Origin: JALCOL01 sp022649665
GTDB taxonomy: Bacteria; Bacillota; Bacilli; Lactobacillales; Enterococcaceae
Strand: one strand, 5' to 3'
DNA length: 64,000 bases
Assembly (NCBI GenBank): GCA_030372335.1
Contig: JAUDCW010000001.1
Shown: positions 41,489-50,297 of the stretch, piece after piece
Layout of the letters: every line of letters starts with the position of its first letter
Numbering within the stretch: the stretch's first letter is position 1
Translations under genes and position numbers: made by a program
The notes under the pieces: model-generated
Told to the model about the DNA's origin: nothing
The model's database searches: none
What the model saw: the letters and a program-made list of their open reading frames with translations, nothing else

Positions 41489-42294
41489 TTGATCTCCCCC
41501 TTATTTTTGCGTTCGCCGGTCATCGCCATGATCACAAACATCATTAAAATCAAAATCACGCCGATCGTCGAACCCATTCCCCAGTTCTGTGTCACGAGGA
41601 AATGCTCTTCGATCGCGGTCCCGAGGGTAATGACACGGTTCCCGCCGATCAGGCGCGTCAGCATAAAGAGCGAGAGGCTCGGGATGAAGACGGCCTGTAC
41701 GCCGGCTTTTACACCTTCTAAAGAAAGCGGGAAGATCACGCGCGTAAACGTATTGAAGTTATCCGCACCCAAGTCGCGGCTCGCGCTGATGAGCGAGGGA
41801 TTGATCTCTTCGATCGCGTTGAAGATCGGCATGATCATAAACGGGATCTCGATATAGGCGGCAACGAACATAAAACTGAAATCGGTAAATAAGAGCTGGC
41901 GCGGACCGATCCCGATCAGCGTCAAAAACTCGTTGACGCCGCCGTGGATGCTGAAGATCCCGATAAAGGCGTACGCCTTCAGGAGCAGATTGACCCACGT
42001 CGGCAAGATCACCAAAAGAAGCCAAAGCTCTTTGTGCTTCGTGCGGCTCAAAAAAAGGGCGGTCGGGTAGCTGATCAAGAGCGTGACGACCGTGATCAGC
42101 GCCGCATAGACGAACGAATTGAAGGTCATCCGCAAATACGTGCCGCTTGAAAAATACGTCCGATAGTTTTCAAGCGTAAAAGCACCGTTGATGTCGAAAA
42201 ACGATTGATATAAAATCAGCAGGATCGGCGCCACGACGAAGAGCATGATCCACATTGCATACGGCACCATCATCCAGCGTCGCGCTTTAGCCAT
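41485..42294 (-). CDS. potB: Spermidine/putrescine ABC transporter permease
   Basis: The other permease of the polyamine importer, 269 aa, with six membrane segments and the EAA loop SRDLGADNFNTFTRVIFPLSLEG. I chose ATG 42294 (MAKARRW) because GGGGAGGAG is well placed; it overlaps the end of potA by 8 nt. An earlier in-frame ATG at 42351 would overlap potA by 65 nt. Confidence 0.95.
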   Translation of the reverse strand: MAKARRWMMVPYAMWIMLFVVAPILLILYQSFFDINGAFTLENYRTYFSSGTYLRMTFNSFVYAALITVVTLLISYPTALFLSRTKHKELWLLLVILPTWVNLLLKAYAFIGIFSIHGGVNEFLTLIGIGPRQLLFTDFSFMFVAAYIEIPFMIMPIFNAIEEINPSLISASRDLGADNFNTFTRVIFPLSLEGVKAGVQAVFIPSLSLFMLTRLIGGNRVITLGTAIEEHFLVTQNWGMGSTIGVILILMMFVIMAMTGERKNKGEIK

Positions 42295-43390
42295 GCGTCT
42301 CCTCCCCTTCGTAGCTTTCCAGCCGGGCATCGAAGTCCGCTTCGGATTCATTGAAACGCATCACGTGGATGTCCTGCGGCTCGAAAGCCAGCCCGACTTC
42401 TGCGCCTTCTTTGGCTTTGCGGGTCGAGTGGACCATCCATTCGTTGCCGTCTGCGTCATAACAGATGATCTCATAATGGACACCGCGGAACAGCTGCGTA
42501 TCGACTTTGACGACTAATTTGCCTTTTTCGGGCGTCGTGATCGTCAAGTCTTCCGGCCGCAAAACGACTTCGACCGGTTCATGCGGACGCATCCCGCCAT
42601 CGACACATTCAAACTGCTTGCCGACGAACTCGACGAGATTGTCTCTGAGCATCGTGCCTTCGATGATATTGCTTTCGCCGACGAAATCTGCGACAAAATG
42701 GCTGATCGGCTCATCATAAATATCGACCGGCGTTCCGGACTGCACGATCCGGCCTTTGTTCATCACAAAGATCTCATCGCTCATCGCCAGCGCCTCTTCT
42801 TGATCATGCGTCACAAAGATAAACGTGATCCCGAGGCGCTGCTGCAGCTCGCGCAGCTCGTACTGCATGTCTGTTCGCAGCTTCAGATCAAGGGCGGAAA
42901 GCGGTTCGTCGAGAAGCAAAAGCTGCGGTTCATTGACGATCGCCCGCGCGATCGCGACCCGCTGCCGCTGCCCGCCGCTCATCTCATTGATCTCGCGGCC
43001 TTCAAAGCCCGGCAGCTGGACAAGCCGCAGCGCGTCTTTGACCTTTTGCAAGATCTCTTTTTGCGGCAATTTCCTGACGCGCAATCCAAAGGCGACATTT
43101 TCAAACACATTCATATGTGGAAACAGTGCATAATCTTGGAACACTGTATTGACTGGTCGTTTATTTGCCGGAACATCGTTGATCCTTTGCCCTTTGAAAA
43201 ATATATCGCCCTCAGTGACTTCGGTAAAGCCGGCGATCATTCGCAAGATCGTTGTTTTTCCGCAGCCGGAAGGTCCCAGAAGCGTGTAAAACTTTCCTGC
43301 CTCCAGTTCAAAACTGACTTTTTTCAAAACGGTTTCATCTTCTTCATAGCGTTTCACGACATCGCGAAACTGAATGATTTTTTCTGCCAT
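42287..43390 (-). CDS. potA: Spermidine/putrescine ABC transporter ATP-binding protein
   Basis: The ATPase of the polyamine importer is 367 aa with Walker A GPSGCGKTT, signature MSGGQRQR and Walker B LLLLDEPLSALD, and a C-terminal TOBE-type domain. It heads the potABCD operon. A -35 ATGACA and -10 TACAAT lie upstream (43455-43483). Confidence 0.96.
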   Translation of the reverse strand: MAEKIIQFRDVVKRYEEDETVLKKVSFELEAGKFYTLLGPSGCGKTTILRMIAGFTEVTEGDIFFKGQRINDVPANKRPVNTVFQDYALFPHMNVFENVAFGLRVRKLPQKEILQKVKDALRLVQLPGFEGREINEMSGGQRQRVAIARAIVNEPQLLLLDEPLSALDLKLRTDMQYELRELQQRLGITFIFVTHDQEEALAMSDEIFVMNKGRIVQSGTPVDIYDEPISHFVADFVGESNIIEGTMLRDNLVEFVGKQFECVDGGMRPHEPVEVVLRPEDLTITTPEKGKLVVKVDTQLFRGVHYEIICYDADGNEWMVHSTRKAKEGAEVGLAFEPQDIHVMRFNESEADFDARLESYEGEETHG

Positions 43391-43454
43391 TTTTCACTCA
43401 CCCTTCTTTCGAAGCTTTGCTGAAGCGGCTGCGAGTGCATCCGTTCGGCTACTT

Positions 43455-43483
43455 ATTGTAACAGGTTTTCAAAAGCGTGTCAT
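43455..43483 (-). promoter_or_regulatory. potA promoter
   Basis: A -35 ATGACA (43478-43483) and -10 TACAAT (43455-43460) with a 17-bp spacer on the minus strand precede the potABCD operon. Confidence 0.65.
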
Positions 43484-43525
43484 TGTTTTCCAGAAAAGCC
43501 GCGACGGGATTTGAAGGAAAGTGTC

Positions 43526-43554
43526 TTGACAAAGAAAACGACGATTACTATCAT
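43526..43554 (+). promoter_or_regulatory. coaB promoter
   Basis: A consensus -35 TTGACA (43526-43531) and -10 TATCAT (43549-43554) with a 17-bp spacer; AAAGGAG follows before the coaB start. Confidence 0.8.
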
Positions 43555-43622
43555 AAGGTGAACACTTTTTCGCTCGTAATAATACAGCGCTTTTCGCTGA
43601 TCAATCCGCAAAGGAGTTTCCC

Positions 43623-44369
43623 ATGAATATATTGATAACTGCCGGCGGGACGACCGAAGCGATCGATCAAGTCCGCGGCATCACCAATCACTCATCCGGC
43701 CGCCTCGGCAAAGCGATCGCCGAACGCTTTTTAGCAGCAGGAAACCAGGTGACTTATCTTGCAACGCCGACTGCCGCAAAACCAGCGGGGTTGGAGGCGG
43801 TGACGATCAAGAGCACGCTCGATCTATATGAAAAAATGCAGTACCTGCTCGAAAATGAAACGTTCGATGCCGTGATCCATAGTATGGCAGTCAGCGATTT
43901 CACGCCGGTCAATACACTCAACAAAGAACGTTTTATAGAAGCTTTTTCCCGCGAATTGGCGGATACTTCTCCGGAAAGTGTTGCACGCGCGCTTGACGCA
44001 CTCTCCGAAGGCACTGCGACGGCATCAAAGATCTCTTCCAACACGGAAGAATTGATCGTTTTGATGAAGCAGACACCGAAAGTGATCCGTCTCATTAAAA
44101 TGATGCAGCCGGAAACTTGTCTTGTCGGTTTCAAACTTTTGGTCGGTGTTTCAAAAAAAGAACTTTTTTCCGTAGCCCGCGAAAGTCTCGTGAAAAACCA
44201 CAGTGATTTCGTGTTGGCCAACGACTTGGATGATATTTTCGGCACGCAGCATCTCGGCTTTTTATTGAATGACGCCGGACTCGTTGCAGAAGGCACGACA
44301 AAAAACGCGATTGCTGAGATGATCTATCAAGCAGTCAAAACAAAAATCGAGGAGGAATCTGAATCATGA
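43623..44369 (+). CDS. coaB: Phosphopantothenate-cysteine ligase
   Basis: It joins 4'-phosphopantothenate to cysteine in coenzyme A synthesis. This is the free-standing CoaB of lactic acid bacteria and streptococci (248 aa), not the fused CoaBC of most bacteria; the motifs ITAGGTTEAIDQVRGITN and SSGRLG mark the dinucleotide-type fold. It overlaps coaC by 4 nt. Confidence 0.95.
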   Translation: MNILITAGGTTEAIDQVRGITNHSSGRLGKAIAERFLAAGNQVTYLATPTAAKPAGLEAVTIKSTLDLYEKMQYLLENETFDAVIHSMAVSDFTPVNTLNKERFIEAFSRELADTSPESVARALDALSEGTATASKISSNTEELIVLMKQTPKVIRLIKMMQPETCLVGFKLLVGVSKKELFSVARESLVKNHSDFVLANDLDDIFGTQHLGFLLNDAGLVAEGTTKNAIAEMIYQAVKTKIEEESES

Positions 44370-44908
44370 AAAAAGTATTATTAGGCGTTTCTGCTAGTAT
44401 TTCCGCATATAAAGCGGCTGACATCACTTCGTCTTTGATCAAAAAAGGCGTAGATGTCGAGATCGCGATGACCAAACACGCGACCAAATTCATCACCCCG
44501 CTGACGCTGCAATCGCTGAACCATCATCCGATCCATGTCGAAGTCATCGAAGAAATGGAGCCCGAGATCATCACGCACGTTGATTTGGCGCGGAACGCCG
44601 ACTTGTTTTTGGTCGCCCCTGCCAGCGCGGATATTCTGGGAAAAATGGCGAACGGGATCGCTGACGACATGCTTTCTTCTTTGAACCTCGCGATCCATCC
44701 CGAGACTCCGAAACTTTTTGCTCCGGCAATGAATACGTATATGTATGATAACCCGATCACACAAAAAAATATCGACCAGCTGAAAGCATTCGGCTATGAA
44801 GAGATCGCGCCGAAAACGGCACGGCTCGCATGCGGGGATGTCGGGCGCGGAGCACTCGCGAACGTTGAAGACATCGTCCAAGCAGTGCTTGCGCATCTCG
44901 AAAAATAA
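44366..44908 (+). CDS. coaC: Phosphopantothenoylcysteine decarboxylase
   Basis: It decarboxylates phosphopantothenoylcysteine using FMN. The 180-aa HFCD flavoprotein has the ASISAYKAADITSSLIKKG motif and the PAMNTYMYDNP active-site lid. It lies between coaB and the pantothenate S component, so the three form a coenzyme A supply operon. Confidence 0.96.
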   Translation: MKKVLLGVSASISAYKAADITSSLIKKGVDVEIAMTKHATKFITPLTLQSLNHHPIHVEVIEEMEPEIITHVDLARNADLFLVAPASADILGKMANGIADDMLSSLNLAIHPETPKLFAPAMNTYMYDNPITQKNIDQLKAFGYEEIAPKTARLACGDVGRGALANVEDIVQAVLAHLEK

Positions 44909-44939
44909 ATCTAGCTACCAAAATTTGGAGGAGCCATCC

Positions 44940-45596
44940 ATGAAAACGAAAAAGAAAACGACGACGTTTGACATCACTTTGATCGCTTTATTCGTCGCGA
45001 TTATGATCCTTTTGGCAACGACCCCGCTCGGCTTTATCCCGATCGGCCCTTTGAACGCGACAACGATGCACATCCCGGTGATCATTGCTTCCTTGGTGAT
45101 GGGGCCAAAGATCGGCGGGATCTTGGGCGGCTTGTTCGGCATCATCAGCCTGATCCGCGCGACCGTGATCGTTACGCCCCTCTCCTTTGTTTTCTCGCCG
45201 TTCGTCTCGCCGACCGGTCAAGGAGCCGGCGACTGGAAAGCCCTGATCGTTTCGATCATTCCGCGGATCTTGATCGGGATCGTACCGTTTTACGTTTACC
45301 GCTGGAGCAAGAAATTATTTAAAAAAAGTAATAATACGTTGATCCCGCTGGCGATCGCCGGATTTCTGGGCTCGATGACCAATACTCTCTTAGTGATGAA
45401 CTTGATCTATTTTTTGTTCATGGACACTGCCGCAAAAGTGTACAATGTGCCGACAAACGCTTTTTACGGCTTGATCATCACGATCATCGGTACCCAAGGC
45501 GTTCCTGAAGCACTGATCGCTGCGGTCTTATGTGTCGGCATCACGACGGCACTTTTCAAGCTGATGAAACGCAATCATCACCCGATCAAATCATGA
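44940..45596 (+). CDS. panT: ECF transporter S component, probable pantothenate
   Basis: The 218-aa S component of an energy-coupling factor transporter has six membrane segments and the conserved motif TLIALFVAIMILLATTPLG with the glycine-rich VMGPKIGGILGGLFG region. It would bind pantothenate and work with the shared EcfAA'T module, which is not in this window. The pantothenate assignment rests on position directly after coaB-coaC. ATG 44940 follows TTGGAGGAG. Confidence 0.8.
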   Translation: MKTKKKTTTFDITLIALFVAIMILLATTPLGFIPIGPLNATTMHIPVIIASLVMGPKIGGILGGLFGIISLIRATVIVTPLSFVFSPFVSPTGQGAGDWKALIVSIIPRILIGIVPFYVYRWSKKLFKKSNNTLIPLAIAGFLGSMTNTLLVMNLIYFLFMDTAAKVYNVPTNAFYGLIITIIGTQGVPEALIAAVLCVGITTALFKLMKRNHHPIKS

Positions 45597-45599
45597 ACA

Positions 45600-45643
45600 G
45601 AAAGCGACTGTGACAAAAGCGCTCAGCTTCGAAAAATAAGAAT
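45600..45643 (+). repeat. Fragment R6 of the dispersed repeat
   Basis: GTGACAAAAGCGCTCAGCTTCGA-like sequence (45610-45632) is nearly identical to the left arm of R1 and R2, then passes into a terminator. The rest of the repeat is missing. Confidence 0.6.
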
Positions 45644-45701
45644 AAAAAAAGCCGCTCCGCAATGATCATTGAATCGATCAAAGCGAAGCGGCTTTTTTTG
45701 C
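45642..45701. terminator. Terminator between panT and the ABC-2 permease gene
   Basis: Arms AAAAAAAGCCGCTcCGC and GCGaAGCGGCTTTTTTT form a long stem enclosing a second small palindrome; it suits both converging transcripts. Confidence 0.8.
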
Positions 45702-45715
45702 GGAGTGCCTTTATA

Positions 45716-46357
45716 TCAGGCAAATTTCTCATACGATCTAAACGATAAATAAAAAGATGCTCCTACCCAAAGCAGTAAAATCAGGACGAGCGAAATGATC
45801 AGCTGTGTTTTCGATAAACTGATCAAGCTCAAATACTTCTGATAATCGACGTGAAGCCAGTTCAACAAGACAACGATCACTCCAGGCAGACTTGCAAAAC
45901 CGAAAAGAAAATATCGGCAGCTTTCTACTCCAAAACGAAAAGCGATCGGGATGATCAGTGTACAAAAAACAAGACTGAAAGTACCCGCCGCTGCTGCATA
46001 AAGAATGATTTCGCGAAATGTAAAATGAAAAATTGACTTCATTAGCGTTCCAGTAATAAAAACCAAAGCAAATGCCGTTAAATTTAATAGAAAAGAAAAT
46101 AAATATTTCTCTCCTACTAATTTCCATTTGGTGATGGGAAAAGACATCGAATTTTTTCGCCAGCTGGCCGCTTCATCTTTGCCTAATCCTGAAAGTACAA
46201 AAGTCCCCCAATATAATGCCATCAAGATTCCGAAGATCGGCAAAAAGAATTGGGGATTAGATAACCCGGCTACCGCTGGAAGAAACATCAGAAACATATA
46301 ACCGAACTTAAATTCTTTTTTTAATTGAATGAAATCTTTATAAAGTATACCTGTCAA
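45716..46357 (-). CDS. ABC-2 type transporter membrane protein
   Basis: The 213-aa protein has about six membrane segments and begins ILYKDFIQLKKEFKFGYMF, typical of ABC-2 permeases of the BcrB/YdcE kind. It lies 51 bp after the ATPase gene, so the two form a two-component ABC system; cargo unknown. Such systems with a short permease are common for peptide antibiotics or their immunity, but nothing here identifies a substrate. Confidence 0.85.
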   Translation of the reverse strand: MTGILYKDFIQLKKEFKFGYMFLMFLPAVAGLSNPQFFLPIFGILMALYWGTFVLSGLGKDEAASWRKNSMSFPITKWKLVGEKYLFSFLLNLTAFALVFITGTLMKSIFHFTFREIILYAAAAGTFSLVFCTLIIPIAFRFGVESCRYFLFGFASLPGVIVVLLNWLHVDYQKYLSLISLSKTQLIISLVLILLLWVGASFYLSFRSYEKFA

Positions 46358-46408
46358 ACGAATCCCTTCTTTCTAAAGTGAGATTTTTAATCTGTTTATT
46401 GGATAAGA

Positions 46409-47215
46409 CTACCCCAGACAGAAATCGATAATATCTTTTATTTCAGAATGTGCTGCCGCCTCTTCATCCGCTAATTTATACAAATAATCGCTGCTGCTTT
46501 CATTCCCCAGTTTCAATAAATAATTATCCGTCGCGAATTGCGGGTCCTTAATATAATATTTTGACGATATTTCCGCCATCTGATCTTCCAAAACGATTTT
46601 TCCCTCTTTAATAACGGTCAAAGAGTCAGCAATATCTGCCAGATCTTCAACGATGTGTGTGGAAAAAAGGATCGCCGTTTGATATGTCTGTTGGATCTCT
46701 TTTAAAAAAACCAAGATATCTTTTCGCGATACCGGATCTAATCCGGAGGTCACTTCATCTAAAATCAACAGTTTTGGCTCATGTGAAACAGCCAAAGCTA
46801 GATTAAATTTGACTTTCATCCCAGTAGATAATTCACTGTACATTTTGACAGGATCAATTGTAAATCTTGCCAGCAAATTGGTAAATATCTCTGTTTTCCA
46901 TGAATGATAAATGCCTTTCATCACGCGATCCGCTTCCTTGGCGGTAAAATTCGGATGGAAGATCGGAACGTCATTAAAAGAAAAACCAGCAAGTTCTTTC
47001 GCCACGATCGAGTCGACCTCTTCATTGAAAATGGTGATTGTTCCGGCATCAAGCGCGACTTGATTCAAAATTGCCTTCAAAAAAGTTGTTTTTCCCGCGC
47101 CATTCTTTCCAACAAAAGCTCTTATCTCTCCTTCGTTTAACGAAAAGTGGGGGATTTCAAGCGTAAATCGGTCATATTGTTTTCTTACATTGGAAACTGT
47201 CAATATCGCTGCCAT
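46409..47215 (-). CDS. ABC transporter ATP-binding protein
   Basis: The 268-aa ATPase has Walker A GKNGAGKTT, a signature LSTGMKVKFNLALA (a divergent form of LSGGQ found in bacitracin/YtrB-type pumps) and Walker B LLILDEVTSGLD. Its partner is the ABC-2 permease downstream. The 50-aa membrane gene ends 15 nt before its start, so all three are probably one transcript. Confidence 0.9.
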   Translation of the reverse strand: MAAILTVSNVRKQYDRFTLEIPHFSLNEGEIRAFVGKNGAGKTTFLKAILNQVALDAGTITIFNEEVDSIVAKELAGFSFNDVPIFHPNFTAKEADRVMKGIYHSWKTEIFTNLLARFTIDPVKMYSELSTGMKVKFNLALAVSHEPKLLILDEVTSGLDPVSRKDILVFLKEIQQTYQTAILFSTHIVEDLADIADSLTVIKEGKIVLEDQMAEISSKYYIKDPQFATDNYLLKLGNESSSDYLYKLADEEAAAHSEIKDIIDFCLG

Positions 47216-47229
47216 CTCGCTCCCCCTTC

Positions 47230-47382
47230 CTACCCCTTAAAGGTTTGCCCGAGTGCGGCCATCAAGAAAAATATCCCTAAAAAAATAATGATATAGTGTA
47301 TGTTCACTAAACGATCTTTTTTGCTCCTTCTGAAAAGAATCCCCAACCCGATGAAAAAAATCCCTAAAAACGTTTTGATCAT
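47230..47382 (-). CDS. 50-aa small membrane protein
   Basis: The frame begins ATG 47382 with GGAG about ten bases upstream and encodes 50 residues with two hydrophobic segments, FLGIFFIGLGILF and HYIIIFLGIFFLMAALG, separated by a basic hinge RRSKKDR. It is upstream of and close to the ABC ATPase gene, under a promoter with -10 TATAAT (47450-47455) and -35 TGGACT (47473-47478). It could be a small accessory subunit. No family is recognised. Confidence 0.7.
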   Translation of the reverse strand: MIKTFLGIFFIGLGILFRRSKKDRLVNIHYIIIFLGIFFLMAALGQTFKG

Positions 47383-47449
47383 TCTAATCACACTCCTTTT
47401 ATTGTCAACACCCTTTTTTAAACCCTACACATTACCCGTGTTACGTTAT

Positions 47450-47478
47450 ATTATATGTTGGATAACAATAAAAGTCCA
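47450..47478 (-). promoter_or_regulatory. Promoter of the small-protein ABC operon
   Basis: A consensus -10 TATAAT (47450-47455) and -35 TGGACT (47473-47478, four of six matches) are 17 bp apart on the minus strand. Confidence 0.65.
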
Positions 47479-47518
47479 TTCAGTTAAAAATCTGTTATTA
47501 CTGATTCAGTGATTGCGT

Positions 47519-47548
47519 TATAAAAAAACGTTCACCAATTGATGAACG
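47519..47548 (-). terminator. Terminator after the 55-aa gene
   Basis: A stem ACGTTCA/TGAACGT around an AT-rich loop is followed on the minus strand by seven T residues. Confidence 0.7.
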
Positions 47549-47585
47549 TCTGCATTTCCATATTATGTTTTCCCTAATACTGCTT

Positions 47586-47753
47586 TTAACGCTTCAGCAA
47601 TTCGGCAATAGCCGCACCAACGAGGAAAGCCGCGATCACCGCACTGGCGATGACTAACGGATAGGACGGCGAACTCGCGGTCAAGAGATAGCCGATGATC
47701 GCGAGTGAAATCAAAACGCCGAAAATGATGTTGATAATAAAATTGCGCGACAT
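47586..47753 (-). CDS. 55-aa small membrane protein
   Basis: The frame starts at ATG 47753 (MSRNF) with GGAG at nine bases; an in-frame ATG at 47768 lies upstream of that site. The protein has two hydrophobic segments, INIIFGVLISLAIIGYLLTA and VIASAVIAAFLVGAAIAELL, with a short loop. It stands alone between two terminating units. Function unknown. Confidence 0.65.
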   Translation of the reverse strand: MSRNFIINIIFGVLISLAIIGYLLTASSPSYPLVIASAVIAAFLVGAAIAELLKR

Positions 47754-47958
47754 AAGATTCAGCTCCATTCAATATAGCGGACAAATAAACCGCAAACAGT
47801 CCAACTACTTGCTTTCCATTATTTTTAGGTCGCTCTCCGCAAAATATTGCGTAATAAGCAAAGTAAATACCCCTGAATTTCTCAAGAAGAAATCGTTATT
47901 ATTCAGTCAACTTCAATAGTTCTTCACACAACGATCCAATGATCCATTATCAGCGGCT

Positions 47959-48858
47959 TTATACAGGCTCTTCACCGATGATCCGGACTTCAACTTCCAA
48001 ATCAACATCGAACTTTTCTTTGATGACTTGCTGGATATGCTGGATCAGCTCGAGATAGTCGGTCGCGGTCGCATGATCGATATTGACGATGAAGCCGGCG
48101 TGCTTTTCAGAAACTTGCGCGCCGCCCCATTTTAATCCTTGCAGGCCGGCCTTTTGGATCAAAGCGCCAGTGTAATGGCCTGCGGGACGTTTAAAAACAC
48201 TGCCGCATGATGGGTATTCGAGCGGCTGCTTGCTTTTTCGAAGCGCCGTCAGCTCGTCCATCCGCTGCTGGATAACAGCTTTCTTTTCCGGCGTCAGACG
48301 GAAAGTGGCTTGCAGCATGACGGCCCCGTCTTCTTGCAGGACGCTGCGGCGATAGCTGAACTTCATCTCCTCTTTCGTCAAAGTTTCGATTTTACCGGTT
48401 TTTGAAAGAACTTGACAACTTTCGAAAACTTGGGCGATTTCACCGTCATAGGCGCCCGCATTCATAAAGACTGCCCCGCCAACACTTCCGGGAATACCGC
48501 AAGCAAACTCCAGCCCGCTCAAACCTTCTGCCAGTGCGCGGTCGCTGACATCGACCAGTTTAGCGCCTGCTTGAGCGCTTAAGAGCCCGTCTGCGCAGTC
48601 GATCGCTTTCATCTCGGTCAAGATCACGACCAAGCCGCGGATCCCGCCGTCACGCACGATCAAATTGGAAGCATTGCCGAGCGTCGTCCACGGCAGATCA
48701 TGTGCCTGTGCATAATAAAAAAGCTCCTCGACTTCACCAGCAGAACGCGGAAACGCAAGAAAATCCGCGGGTCCGCCGGTTTCAGTAAAGGTATATTTCG
48801 ATAACGGCTCATTTGCCAGGATCTGGATGTCCGGCAGCGCTGTTTGAATGGTTGTCAT
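47959..48858 (-). CDS. murB: UDP-N-acetylenolpyruvoylglucosamine reductase
   Basis: It reduces UDP-GlcNAc-enolpyruvate to UDP-MurNAc with FAD and NADPH. The 299-aa protein has the FAD motif TETGGPADFLAFP and the C-terminal region with SCGSVFKRP and LKWGGAQVSEKHAGFIVN. ATG 48858 follows AAGGAAGAG. It is divergent from exoA. Confidence 0.97.
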   Translation of the reverse strand: MTTIQTALPDIQILANEPLSKYTFTETGGPADFLAFPRSAGEVEELFYYAQAHDLPWTTLGNASNLIVRDGGIRGLVVILTEMKAIDCADGLLSAQAGAKLVDVSDRALAEGLSGLEFACGIPGSVGGAVFMNAGAYDGEIAQVFESCQVLSKTGKIETLTKEEMKFSYRRSVLQEDGAVMLQATFRLTPEKKAVIQQRMDELTALRKSKQPLEYPSCGSVFKRPAGHYTGALIQKAGLQGLKWGGAQVSEKHAGFIVNIDHATATDYLELIQHIQQVIKEKFDVDLEVEVRIIGEEPV

Positions 48859-48954
48859 ATTCTCTCTTCCTTTCACTTCGAATGGTTTTATTGTACCATA
48901 GAAGCAAATCAAAGATAAAAATGCTGTTCAACCGCATGGAAAAGAGGGAAAAAA

Positions 48955-49731
48955 ATGAAATTTGTCACATGGAACGTCAATGGTCTGCGTGCAATCATGA
49001 AAAAGAACTTTATGGAGATCTTTCATGAATTGAATGCGGACTTTTTCTGTCTGCAGGAGATCAAGCTGCAAGCCGGCCAGATCGAGCTGGACTTGCCGGG
49101 GTATTATCAGTATTGGAATTACGCCGAAAAAAAAGGCTATTCCGGCACCGCGATCTTTGCCAAAGAGCCAGCGCTCTCGGTCCAAAATGGGATCGGCAAA
49201 GAAGAACACGATCAAGAAGGACGCGTGATCACGTTGGAATACCCGCACTTCTTTCTGGTCGACTGTTATACACCGAACTCGCAAAGCGAGCTGAAGCGCT
49301 TGGACTACCGGATGAAGTGGGAAGAAGATTTTCGGAAATATTTAAAAAAACTCGACAAAAAGAAGCCGGTGATCTTATGCGGCGACTTGAACGTGGCGCA
49401 CGAAAACATCGACTTGAAAAATTGGAAGACCAACCAAAAAAATGCCGGCTTCACGAAGGAAGAACGGCAGCAAATGACCAATCTGTTAAAAAGCGGCTTC
49501 GATGATGCGTTCCGCTACTTTTATCCCGAAGCGACCGGTATTTATTCTTGGTGGAGCTACCGCTTCAATGCCCGCAAAAACAATGCCGGTTGGCGGATCG
49601 ACTATTTCATCACGTCCAAACGCTTGGAACCAGCGCTCAAAGATGTCAAGATCCTGACTGAGATCTACGGGAGCGATCACTGTCCGGTCGAACTGCTCGT
49701 GGATAACGAAGCGCTCGAAAGCGGTAAATGA
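48955..49731 (+). CDS. exoA: Exodeoxyribonuclease III / AP endonuclease
   Basis: This Mg2+-dependent nuclease repairs abasic DNA. The 258-aa protein has the motifs WNVNGLRA, LQEIKLQ, GDLNVAH, and the catalytic SDHCPV near the C terminus. AGAGGG precedes the ATG. The stop codon meets the end of tsaE (convergent). Confidence 0.97.
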   Translation: MKFVTWNVNGLRAIMKKNFMEIFHELNADFFCLQEIKLQAGQIELDLPGYYQYWNYAEKKGYSGTAIFAKEPALSVQNGIGKEEHDQEGRVITLEYPHFFLVDCYTPNSQSELKRLDYRMKWEEDFRKYLKKLDKKKPVILCGDLNVAHENIDLKNWKTNQKNAGFTKEERQQMTNLLKSGFDDAFRYFYPEATGIYSWWSYRFNARKNNAGWRIDYFITSKRLEPALKDVKILTEIYGSDHCPVELLVDNEALESGK

Positions 49732-50208
49732 TCACTCTTCCGTAAACGAGTCGGGTGGATCTTCTTTCACGCCGTGCAAGAGACGGGCAACGACTTCAAC
49801 AGGCCCGCTCACGACCAGCTGGCGCTCGTCAGGCCCGCTTCCGCGGGTGAAGGAAAATGTCACGGCATTCTCAGGCGGCTCCGAAAGCAGATCGCCCCAT
49901 TCAACGACTGAAACGCCGTCGCCCTCAAAATATTCTTCAAGTCCCATGTCTTCGACTTCGCCGTCGATGCGGTAGACATCCATGTGGTAAAGCGGCAAGC
50001 GTCCTTCAGTATACTCGCGGATCAGTGTATACGTCGGCGATTTTAAATGGCGCTTGATCCCGAGGCCTTCTGCGAGTCCTTGCGTGAAGGTCGTTTTGCC
50101 GGTCCCGAGATCGCCCGCCAAAAGCAGTACGTCGCCGCTTTCTAAGTGGCGCGCGATCAGGCGGGCGATCTTCTGCGTTTCGAACACGTCTCCCATTTCA
50201 AACTTCAT
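49732..50208 (-). CDS. tsaE: tRNA threonylcarbamoyladenosine biosynthesis ATPase TsaE
   Basis: TsaE is the ATPase of the t6A37 complex with TsaB and TsaD. The 158-aa protein has the P-loop GDLGTGKTT and the family motif VEWGD. I chose ATG 50208 (MKFEMGD) because AAGGAGG is eight bases upstream; an in-frame ATG at 50232 is within the terminator region of the preceding gene. Confidence 0.95.
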   Translation of the reverse strand: MKFEMGDVFETQKIARLIARHLESGDVLLLAGDLGTGKTTFTQGLAEGLGIKRHLKSPTYTLIREYTEGRLPLYHMDVYRIDGEVEDMGLEEYFEGDGVSVVEWGDLLSEPPENAVTFSFTRGSGPDERQLVVSGPVEVVARLLHGVKEDPPDSFTEE

Positions 50209-50233
50209 CGCATTTTCCTCCTTTTCATTCATG

Positions 50234-50276
50234 TAAAAAAACTTGGAACAGCCGCAAAGCCGCTCCAAGTTTTTTG
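50234..50276 (-). terminator. Terminator of pta, directly before tsaE
   Basis: A stem ACTTGGA(g)CGGC/GCTG(t)TCCAAGT with T runs on both flanks ends the pta transcript, 26 bases before the tsaE start, so tsaE depends on readthrough. Confidence 0.75.
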
Positions 50277-50297
50277 ATTCTCAGTAATTTCTTGAAA

